Assembly: GCA_903847545.1 (NCBI GenBank)
Contig: CAINDZ010000607.1
Location: forward strand, 1-8,145
Source: an uncultured bacterium
Lineage (GTDB): Bacteria > Krumholzibacteriota > Krumholzibacteriia > LZORAL124-64-63
DNA length: 8,145 nt
Direction: 5' to 3'
The translations under genes and the position numbers were made by a program. Below are positions 1 to 4,867 of the stretch, piece after piece. How positions within the stretch are numbered: position 1 is the stretch's first letter; each line of letters begins with the position of its first letter. The notes under the pieces were generated by a model, which saw only the letters and a program-made list of their open reading frames with translations, made no database searches and was not told where the DNA came from.

Positions 1-32
1 AGGCAACTGGGAGGCTTCTAAAATCAATTGAA

Positions 33-833
33 TTGATAATTCGTCAGCCAACTCGGCATTCTCCAGTGGGAGCATTTGTGTCCGCACACCTCCGGCATCG
101 CCAGCCTGAATTCATTCCGAACTGGAAGGAAGAGCGGCGGATTATTGCCGACACCATCCGGAACCACGGTTCACCCGGGCAGAAACTCACGATACTGGAG
201 GCAGGATGCGGACTCAGCTGGGGCCTCGATCTCGGAGATCGCGAGTTCACGCTCACTGGAATTGATATCGACCAGCCCGCTCTCGATCAACGATTGCACG
301 TGAAGAAAGACCTCGACCGGGCGATTTGCGGTGATTTGCGCACCGTGCACCTCGAAGATGGAACGTACGACGTCATCTTTAATTCCTATGTCATGGAGCA
401 CATTCAAGGTGCCCGCGATGTCCTGCTGCGGTTCGAACGCTGGCTCAAGCCCGGCGGGATCATGATCCTTATCATCCCGAACAGGGATTCGGTCTGGGGA
501 TTCCTGATCAGGATGACTCCGTTTTGGTTCCACATCTTCTTCAAGCGATATGTGCTCCGCGACCGCAAAGCAGGTTCGCCCGGCTATGGTCCGTTCCGAA
601 CGTACTACGACAAGGTCGTTTCGCGGCGAGGCATCCATGAATTCTGCGAAGAGCGGGGTTTGGTGCTCAAGGCGGAATATTCCGTGGGCAATGGCCGAAA
701 GATCTGGACGCCGGCCGTACGCGCCGTGCTCTCTTTCGTCACCGTTGTGATCAGCATTGCTTCGTTCGGCACACTCGCGCGGGGTCAAGCGAACCTGATG
801 TACATCATTGAACGTCCGCTGGATCGAGGTTAG
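33..833 (+). CDS. class I SAM-dependent methyltransferase, surface-glycan type
   Basis: Predicted cytoplasmic or membrane-associated S-adenosylmethionine-dependent methyltransferase; the substrate is unknown. Seen (numbering from the TTG at 33): motif I ILEAGCG at residues 54-60, the acidic end of strand 2 in TGIDID (75-80), CGDL (99-102), YDVIFNSYVMEH (112-123) and the post-motif RWLKPGG (136-142), in the usual Rossmann order. Residues 229-248 form a hydrophobic stretch that could be a membrane anchor. Family knowledge: proteins of this make-up with a C-terminal hydrophobic tail often sit in O-antigen or exopolysaccharide clusters, so a sugar or lipid-linked substrate is an inference. The start is uncertain: the frame is open to the left window edge, TTG at 33 has only a distant GGGAGG, and GTG at 78 has GGGAG five bases upstream. 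The gene may therefore begin at 78 or outside the window. Base composition is clearly lower in G+C than the rest of the window. Confidence 0.8.
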   Translation: MIIRQPTRHSPVGAFVSAHLRHRQPEFIPNWKEERRIIADTIRNHGSPGQKLTILEAGCGLSWGLDLGDREFTLTGIDIDQPALDQRLHVKKDLDRAICGDLRTVHLEDGTYDVIFNSYVMEHIQGARDVLLRFERWLKPGGIMILIIPNRDSVWGFLIRMTPFWFHIFFKRYVLRDRKAGSPGYGPFRTYYDKVVSRRGIHEFCEERGLVLKAEYSVGNGRKIWTPAVRAVLSFVTVVISIASFGTLARGQANLMYIIERPLDRG

Positions 834-947
834 CGAAATCCATGGAGGCTCGGCGGCCTGCCTGGAGGGCGACGGGCGATTGATGCCCCATTCGATGCGA
901 ACCATCAATGGCCACGCTTGGCCACCCGTCTCCGGTTGCATGTTCTT

Positions 948-964
948 CCAGACCTGTGGTCTGG
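948..964 (+). terminator. perfect short hairpin, possible transcript end
   Basis: CCAGACC, loop TGT, GGTCTGG: a 7-bp perfect stem 115 bases beyond the stop codon of the upstream methyltransferase. There is no T-tract after it, so an intrinsic terminator is only one reading; an RNA-stabilising 3' structure or chance are alternatives. Confidence 0.25.
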
Positions 965-1031
965 GTCGGCAAGCAACGGCGTTCGGCAAGACCGAATCTT
1001 CGTCCGTGCGCCGTACTCCTTGCCCGTGCTA

Positions 1032-1064
1032 ATTTGCGCGCGGCGCCGCGGCGCGCCGCGAAAT
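1032..1064 (+). other. GC-rich hairpin just upstream of the Nudix ribosome binding site
   Basis: CGCGGCGC (1039-1046) pairs perfectly with GCGCCGCG (1053-1060) around a 6-base loop. The flanking ATTT and AAAT could extend the stem across a 3-base bulge. The structure ends 13 bases before the AAGGA of the Nudix gene (1077-1081), so it would lie in the 5' leader of any transcript reading into that gene. In a high-GC genome such stems arise often by chance. Confidence 0.3.
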
Positions 1065-1089
1065 ACTTCGCTAGCCAAGGACCAGACCC

Positions 1090-1752
1090 ATGCGCGTCAT
1101 CCTCGTCGTCGAGCGCTGCCACCTGTTCCCCGGCCTCAGCCCCCAGGGCTTCCTGCCGCCGGGCGCGATCAACCTCGACCTGGTCGACGGCCGCCTGTTC
1201 TTCGCCGAGCGCGACTACATGGAGCAGTGCTCGCACTTCAAGCAGGTGATCCCCTACCTGGTCCTGACGCGCGGCGAGGGCGCGGACCAGCGCGTGCTGT
1301 GCTACCAGCGCCGCAGCAAGCACACCGAGCAGCGGCTCGGCGGGCTGTGGTCGGTGGGCTTCGGGGGACACATCGAGCCCGAGGACGGGGCGGCCCCCGC
1401 CCGCGAGCGCCGCGCAGCCCCGCTGCTGCAGGCGACGGCCCTGCGCGAGATGCAGGAGGAGACGGGCCTGGAGCCGGGCGCCGGCGCGCTGGAGCTGGTC
1501 GGCTACATCAATGCCGACGCGCAGGACGTCTCGAGCGTCCATTTCGGGGTCGTCTACCGGGTGCGCCTCGACGCCTTGCCGGGCACCGATGCGCAGTTGA
1601 TCGAGCGGGTCAGCGCCCAGGCCGAGCCGCACCAGGCGCGCTGGATCGGCGCCGACGCGCTGCCCGCCATGACCCCCACGGGTGCCGGCCCCGACGGTGG
1701 ATCCTTCGAGGATTGGTCGCAGCTGGCCATCGCCGGCCTGTTCAGGTCGTGA
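1090..1752 (+). CDS. Nudix hydrolase (MutT-like, COG4112-like) with expanded Nudix box
   Basis: Predicted cytoplasmic Nudix-superfamily hydrolase, cleaving a nucleoside-diphosphate-linked or related phosphate substrate in a metal-dependent way; the substrate cannot be told from sequence. Seen: an N-terminal part with FFAERDYME (37-45) and FKQVIPYLVL (50-59), then GLWSVGFGGHIEPEDG (85-100), and the metal-binding helix REMQEETGL (119-127), which matches REUXEEXGU exactly. The canonical box has 13 residues between the leading Gly and the RE; here Gly93 to Arg119 spans about 12 extra residues (Ala101-Gln114, Arg- and Ala-rich). The GGHI-P-D pattern and the N-terminal FKQ-IPY block recall the uncharacterised COG4112 family; that match is from memory. 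The start is set by AAGGA eight bases upstream. At 220 residues it is complete. It appears to be a single-gene unit, with non-coding DNA on both sides. The stop codon lies in a hairpin. Confidence 0.85.
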   Translation: MRVILVVERCHLFPGLSPQGFLPPGAINLDLVDGRLFFAERDYMEQCSHFKQVIPYLVLTRGEGADQRVLCYQRRSKHTEQRLGGLWSVGFGGHIEPEDGAAPARERRAAPLLQATALREMQEETGLEPGAGALELVGYINADAQDVSSVHFGVVYRVRLDALPGTDAQLIERVSAQAEPHQARWIGADALPAMTPTGAGPDGGSFEDWSQLAIAGLFRS

Positions 1753-1774
1753 GACATGACGAAAACACGACCTG
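1743..1774 (+). terminator. 9-bp hairpin spanning the Nudix stop codon
   Basis: CAGGTCGTG (1743-1751) and CACGACCTG (1766-1774) are perfect inverted repeats with a 14-base loop. The TGA stop (1750-1752) sits at the stem-loop junction. A second, bulged pairing, CACGACCT with AGGTGTG (1766-1783), would compete. There is no T-tract, so this may be an end-of-transcript or mRNA-stabilising structure rather than a classical terminator. Confidence 0.4.
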
Positions 1775-1789
1775 CAAGGTGTGAATAAG

Positions 1790-1838
1790 TCAAATCAACA
1801 CATATTGACTATTGAGATTTGATCCCCAAGCTGCTAAT
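1790..1838 (+). promoter_or_regulatory. AT-rich promoter/operator-like patch for the secreted protein gene
   Basis: The strongest AT-rich island in this half of the window. TTGACT (1805-1810) and TTGAGA (1812-1817) resemble -35 elements; GCTAAT (1833-1838) resembles a -10, at 15 bases from the second and 22 from the first, so spacing is imperfect for both. Overlapping them is a perfect 7-bp inverted repeat, TCAAATC (1790-1796) and GATTTGA (1816-1822), centred near 1806, plus a 7-base-period direct repeat TATTGA (1803-1808, 1810-1815). A regulator-bound promoter is inferred. The exact elements are uncertain. Confidence 0.35.
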
Positions 1839-1967
1839 CTCACCGGACGGAACGGTTCACCGCCGGTGATCGTCCCGTCATCGCCACGGACAGGTCCTGC
1901 AGGTTGGTGTCTCCCCGGGGGAGCGCCACCCCAGGCCGTCTCGCCCCGGCCTTGGTGCCGCTAATCC
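1839..1967 (+). other. structured 5' leader of the secreted protein gene
   Basis: About 130 bases lie between the promoter-like patch and the Shine-Dalgarno sequence. They can form at least two stems: TCACCGG (1840-1846) with CCGGTGA (1863-1869), in competition with GACGG (1846-1850) with CCGTC (1875-1879); and GGTG-CTCCC (1905-1914) with GGGAG-CACC (1919-1930) across a small internal loop. I do not recognise any known riboswitch consensus here. A cis-regulatory RNA is possible; high G+C alone also yields such stems. Confidence 0.25.
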
Positions 1968-1980
1968 GGAGGAATCCACG

Positions 1981-2562
1981 ATGAAGAAGTTCGTAACGCT
2001 GCTTCTGGTCAGCCTGTTCGCGTCCGTCGCCTTCGCCGGCATCGACCCCGGCACCGACTCGTTCGGCGTGTACTTCGACACCGCCGGCAACACGAACACC
2101 TACGCGACTGGCCCGTTCACCCCGTTCAACGCGTACCTGATCCTGGCCAACCCGGCCGGCCCGACGAACGGCTTCGAGTGCACGGTCACCCCGTCGGGTG
2201 CGGCGTTCTTCGCGCTGTCGACGACCCTCGGTGGCGCCGGCGCGCTGGACGTCGATTCCTCGACCAACGGCTTCGCCGTGGGCGCTGCCTCGGACTACCC
2301 GATCGTCAACGGCGGCATCGTGCTGGTCACCTGGCAGATGATGGTCACCGCGCCGGCGCCGGCGCTCGAGTTCCGCATCAACAAGGCGACCATTCCGTCG
2401 ATGACCGGCGGCCTCCCGGTCGTCACCGGCAACGGCATCCTGCGTCGCTGCGGCATCAGCTCCGGTTCGGTCACCGCGCCCGTGGCGTACGTGAACAGCC
2501 CGAGCCAGCCGGTGCCCGCGGAAGTCAGCAGCTTCGGCACCGTCAAGAGCCTGTTCCGCTAG
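1981..2562 (+). CDS. small Sec-secreted protein of unknown function
   Basis: A 193-residue exported protein with no function I can assign. Seen: a classic Sec signal peptide, MKK n-region, hydrophobic FVTLLLVSLFASV and AFA-G cleavage between residues 19 and 20; no lipobox. The mature part (about 174 residues) is rich in Gly, Ala, Thr, Ser and Pro, with alternating hydrophobic stretches suggesting a beta-sandwich, for example VNGGIVLVTWQMMVTAP (109-125). It has just two cysteines, Cys67 and Cys157, which could form one disulfide. The last residues, SSFGTVKSLFR, follow a Pro-rich linker and look like a discrete tail. GGAGGA (1968-1973), seven bases before the ATG, fixes the start. The gene has its own promoter-like region, a leader and a strong terminator, so it looks monocistronic. 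The style is like small secreted proteins I recall from Krumholzibacteria/Eisenbacteria genomes; that is recollection, not a search result. Periplasmic, surface or extracellular location is open. Confidence 0.85.
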   Translation: MKKFVTLLLVSLFASVAFAGIDPGTDSFGVYFDTAGNTNTYATGPFTPFNAYLILANPAGPTNGFECTVTPSGAAFFALSTTLGGAGALDVDSSTNGFAVGAASDYPIVNGGIVLVTWQMMVTAPAPALEFRINKATIPSMTGGLPVVTGNGILRRCGISSGSVTAPVAYVNSPSQPVPAEVSSFGTVKSLFR

Positions 2563-2611
2563 TCGGCCACGCCGACCCGGAACATCGACGCGGGGTCCTG
2601 CCCCAGTGTCG

Positions 2612-2643
2612 GCGAGCCGCCCCTCCGGGGGCGGCTCGCTTCG
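2612..2643 (+). terminator. strong hairpin terminator after the secreted protein gene
   Basis: A perfect 12-bp GC-rich stem: GCGAGCCGCCCC (2612-2623), four-base loop TCCG, GGGGCGGCTCGC (2628-2639), followed by TTCGTCC. The T-tract is weak, as in other high-GC genomes, but stem length and position 50 bases past the stop support termination. A smaller 6-bp hairpin, GTCGGC/GCCGAC (2562-2576), sits right at the stop codon. Confidence 0.75.
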
Positions 2644-2891
2644 TCCAAGCCGGGCGCCGGAAAGACGCCCCGCATCGTCCGGCATTGACAACACGCCATC
2701 AAAACGGCGGTTTAGTTGGCGAATTCCGGATTTTGTTTCCATTTGGGGTATTGACCTCGGATCGGGAAAATCCGTAGTTTGGGGATCACGGCACGGGGGT
2801 TCGTCAAGAACCGCCTGCTTTTGTATCGGGTCAAGCGGACCCGGGGATCGCCGAAAAGGGCGCGTGGCGTCCCACCAGCGGGGCCCGTGTC
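2644..2891. other. intergenic stretch with promoter-like and inverted-repeat elements
   Basis: No convincing gene in these ~250 bases, which with the terminator make up over 300 bases of non-coding DNA. The middle (2685-2790) is AT-richer than its surroundings, as expected of a promoter region. It holds a perfect -35 hexamer TTGACA (2685-2690) without a clear -10 at the right distance (GTTTAG at 2710-2715 is 19 bases on), and TTGACC (2751-2756) with a poor TAGTTT (2775-2780) 18 bases on. An 8-bp inverted repeat, CGGATTTT (2727-2734) and AAAATCCG (2767-2774), brackets the second one. Small hairpins lie at 2798-2812 and 2827-2843. Probably the promoter region for the downstream small gene and deacetylase. 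Confidence 0.4.
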
Positions 2892-3067
2892 ATGGACGCC
2901 CAGTCGCGCATCGCCTGCCACTTGCACGAGTGGGACATGGCCCGCGACCCGACGCGGCCCGGATTCGTGGCGCCATCGTCCGGGCATTGCACGCCGGTGG
3001 CTTCGTCGATGTGATCGTGCGCAAGGACCACCAGTTCATCGTGACGGCAACGAGGAGCCGGCGGTGA
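2892..3067 (+). pseudogene. possible frameshifted ~59-residue small protein gene
   Basis: Two adjacent frames each look coding, but only over part of this stretch. From ATG 2892 the frame reads MDAQSRIACHLHEWDMARDP and on to a stop at 3012-3014, with protein-like composition only up to about base 2960. From there the frame one base back reads RIRGAIVRALHAGGFVDVIV and on through FIVTATRSRR to TGA at 3065-3067. Adding one C to the CCC at 2958-2960 would join them into one ~59-residue protein. Seen: both segments keep mostly G or C at third positions within their half. Inferred: a single-base deletion, either a genuine pseudogene or an assembly or sequencing error. I recognise no family. No good Shine-Dalgarno site precedes ATG 2892, which lowers confidence. 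The stop is 31 bases before the deacetylase start, so cotranscription is plausible. Confidence 0.35.
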
Positions 3068-3098
3068 CGCGAAGTTTCGTGAACCTGGGAGTGAGCCC

Positions 3099-4100
3099 GT
3101 GAAGCCTGGACCATTTCGCGTCGCCCTGACCTATGACGTCGAGCGGAACTCGCCTCCTTTCGTCAAGTCCACGGGAAAGGTCTATTCGGGCATGGAAGTG
3201 ATGCCCGAGGTGCTGCAGACCATGAAGGCGCAAGGCGCGCCCGGGACGTGGTACATCGCCCACGATGTCGATCCCGAGAACCAGATCGCCCTGCGATTCC
3301 CCGAGATCACCGCCGACATGGCCGGCCAGGGCGAGGTCGGCACACATGTGCACTTCCGCGAATACCAGAAGGTGCGCACCGACGTTGCGTTCGTGACCGC
3401 TTCGGTCAGCGCCGCCACCGAGTGCCTGCGTTCGGAGGGCTACCCGGCGAAGAGCTTCCGCGGCGGCAACCTGTACATGAGCCCGGTGCTCCTGGATCAC
3501 CTCGAGGACCTGGGGTACGAAACCGACAGTTCCGTGCTGCCCGGCCACCGGGTCACCATGAACGACGGGTTGCGAGTCGACCACACCGAACGGCGTTCGT
3601 GCGAGCCCTACTACCCCAAGAAGAGCCAGCCCTGGTCGGCAGGCGGCAAGGGCATCCTCGAGATTCCCCTGTCGGCCTTCCCCCTGCTCAGCTTCGCCAC
3701 GCCGTTCTTCAGCGTCCTGATCAACTACCTGGTTCTGATCAGCAACCTGGTGCTCCTGGACCCGGAGCTGGCGATCGAGCGCATGCAGCGCATCCGGAAC
3801 AAGTGGCCGACCGAGAACGCCGTCATCGTCCTTTCGGCGCATCCCCACGACTTCCTGGCGGACAGCATCTCGACGGAGGCCAAGCTGGAGAACTTCGAGG
3901 CGTTCCTCAAGGCGGTCAACCGCATACCGGGTGCGAGCTTCGCGACGGCAGCCGACATCCGGTCGGGGTGGGTCGGACCGGACCAGGCCAACCGGGATCC
4001 ACGGGATCGAGCCCCACTCAAACTCACGACAGGTGACCTCCGGAAGGCGAAGCAGCTGTTGCGTCGACCAGTCAGGATGCCACACACCTCGTCCGTCTAG
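3099..4100 (+). CDS. polysaccharide deacetylase-like (NodB/CE4 fold) protein
   Basis: Predicted carbohydrate esterase 4 family member, removing N- or O-acetyl groups from a glycan or glycan precursor; the substrate is unknown. Seen: LTYDVE (10-15), the variant of motif 1 (classically TFDDG) that keeps the first Asp; GTWYIA (49-54); VGTHVHFR (80-87), a His pair where the metal-binding H-x3-H motif is expected; SFRGGNLY (119-126), replacing the usual RPP by RGG; DSSVLPG (143-149); and LSAHPHDF (245-252), the C-terminal motif with His. A hydrophobic stretch, 194-220, follows strand-rich sequence; there is no N-terminal signal peptide, so it is likely cytoplasmic or membrane-associated. The start is GTG at 3099, chosen because GGGAG (3087-3091) lies seven bases upstream and the TYDVE strand begins at once; the next ATG, codon 32, would cut that strand off. 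Length 333 residues. It ends convergently with the next gene in a shared CTAG. The tail beyond about 290 is basic and probably disordered. Confidence 0.8.
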   Translation: MKPGPFRVALTYDVERNSPPFVKSTGKVYSGMEVMPEVLQTMKAQGAPGTWYIAHDVDPENQIALRFPEITADMAGQGEVGTHVHFREYQKVRTDVAFVTASVSAATECLRSEGYPAKSFRGGNLYMSPVLLDHLEDLGYETDSSVLPGHRVTMNDGLRVDHTERRSCEPYYPKKSQPWSAGGKGILEIPLSAFPLLSFATPFFSVLINYLVLISNLVLLDPELAIERMQRIRNKWPTENAVIVLSAHPHDFLADSISTEAKLENFEAFLKAVNRIPGASFATAADIRSGWVGPDQANRDPRDRAPLKLTTGDLRKAKQLLRRPVRMPHTSSV

Positions 4101-4732
4101 GCGGTCTGCGGCCGCCTGGACGCGACGATCTCGATCACCATCGCCGCCCCCCGGTGCCCCACGCCCTCGCCCAGTTCCACCTCGCGCTCGAGCGCATGCT
4201 CGAGGTCCAGGGCCGCGAACTGCGCCTTCAGTTCCGCGAGGTCATGCAGCCAGTCCAGCCGCGGCGGCCCACCCGAGGGACGTCCCAGCTGCGCCTTGCT
4301 GAAGGAATTGAGGATGACCCGACCACCCGGTGCCAGGGCCGCGACTGCGCGCGCGTGCATGGCCGCGGCATCGTCCGGCGCCAGGTGCGCGAAGCAGAGC
4401 ACGATGAGGTCCCACGGCCGGCCTTCCCACGGGTCGACCGCCCAGTCGTCGGCCAGCACGTCGGCGCAGCGGTACTCCAGCGTGACGCCCCGGCGCTGCG
4501 CCAGCTCCAGCGCCTTGCGCCGGCCCACGGCGCTGCTGTCGACCGCCAGCACGCGGTGGCCCAGCCCGGCGGCGTGGACGGCGTTGCGCCCCTCGCCCTC
4601 GGCCAGGAACAGCGCCGTGCCGGGGGGCAGCCCGGTCAGCCGGGACGCCAGGAAGGCGTTGGGCTCCTCGCCGTAGAAGAAGCGGGGGTGGTCGTAGCGT
4701 TCGTCCCAGCGGTTTGGCGGTTGCCCGGTCAT
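4097..4732 (-). CDS. small class I SAM-dependent methyltransferase (TehB/thiopurine-methyltransferase-like)
   Basis: Predicted cytoplasmic methyltransferase of 211 residues using S-adenosylmethionine; the acceptor is unknown. Seen: the N-terminal WDERYDHPRFFYGEEPNAFL (9-28), typical of the TehB/TPMT-like group; motif I FLAEGEGRNA (42-51), which replaces the common D-x-G-x-G by AEGEG; acidic strand-2 end AVDSS (63-67); CADVLAD (89-95); WDLIVLCFAHL (107-117); and LAPGGRVILNSFS (133-145). Family knowledge: relatives methylate small electrophile-reactive or metalloid compounds, or are uncharacterised; a detoxification role here is inference only. GGAGG sits four bases before the ATG on the minus strand (4741-4737). 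It is divergent from malate dehydrogenase with 135 bases between starts, and convergent with the deacetylase, the two stop codons overlapping in one palindromic CTAG. Confidence 0.85.
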   Translation of the reverse strand: MTGQPPNRWDERYDHPRFFYGEEPNAFLASRLTGLPPGTALFLAEGEGRNAVHAAGLGHRVLAVDSSAVGRRKALELAQRRGVTLEYRCADVLADDWAVDPWEGRPWDLIVLCFAHLAPDDAAAMHARAVAALAPGGRVILNSFSKAQLGRPSGGPPRLDWLHDLAELKAQFAALDLEHALEREVELGEGVGHRGAAMVIEIVASRRPQTA

Positions 4733-4867
4733 GGTTCCTCCGAAAGCCCCCTGAATCGAAAGGTGCTGGAATTGCCTGTTGGGGGGTGTTAATGTGCTGA
4801 CAACTCTGGCCGGGGCGCTCCTGATTCGTCCCCGGGAGGCCCCTCACCCTGCAAGGAGTCGGCTCTC
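4733..4867. promoter_or_regulatory. divergent intergenic region between methyltransferase and malate dehydrogenase
   Basis: These 135 bases must contain promoters for both directions if the genes are transcribed separately. An AT-richer patch, 4771-4800, includes TTGCCT (4772-4777) and a -10-like GTTAAT (4788-4793), but the spacing does not make a standard promoter. A bulged 9-bp hairpin, GGGGC-CTCC (4812-4821) with GGAG-GCCCC (4835-4843), lies in the probable leader of the malate dehydrogenase mRNA, upstream of its AAGGAG (4853-4858). No clear operator is visible. Confidence 0.35.

Larger units (their letters stand above)
834..1089. other. intergenic gap with hairpins, no convincing gene
   Basis: No convincing coding frame is visible in these 256 bases; the open frames crossing it look like noise or extensions of neighbouring shadows. 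It contains three hairpins. TGGCCA repeated at 909-914 and 919-924 forms a 6-bp stem with a 4-base loop. A perfect 7-bp stem with a 3-base loop occupies 948-964. A GC-only 8-bp stem occupies 1039-1046/1053-1060. None is followed by a T-tract, so termination of the upstream methyltransferase transcript is possible but not shown. Confidence 0.5.

Noticed and set aside
171..989. 272-codon minus-strand open frame opposite the first methyltransferase
   Set aside because: No family resemblance, and the plus strand has complete SAM-binding motifs across the same bases.
918..1784. 288-codon plus-strand frame overlapping the Nudix gene
   Set aside because: Extremely Arg/Pro/Ala-rich out-of-frame product; the Nudix frame carries the exact metal-binding motif and a ribosome binding site.
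1896..1903. CCTGCAGG palindrome
   Set aside because: An 8-base palindrome of this kind is expected by chance in GC-rich DNA and has no partner site nearby.
1840..2742. 300-codon minus-strand open frame opposite the secreted protein gene
   Set aside because: Arg/Gly/Ala-rich with no domain; it covers a signal-peptide gene with a strong ribosome binding site, and also its terminator.
2798..2822. GGTTC/GAACC hairpin followed by CTTTTGT, a possible terminator or tRNA T-arm
   Set aside because: The stem is only 5 bp and the T-run starts several bases later. No acceptor, D or anticodon arms can be placed around it, so there is no tRNA and only a weak case for termination.
2779..3102. 107-codon plus-strand frame ending at the deacetylase start
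   Set aside because: Its composition does not look coding, and the better protein-like segments in this stretch lie in the other two plus-strand frames.
3036..4085. 349-codon minus-strand open frame opposite the deacetylase
   Set aside because: Rich in Arg, Val, Leu, Gly and Asp with no motifs, and it lies opposite a gene with clear CE4 motifs and a ribosome binding site.
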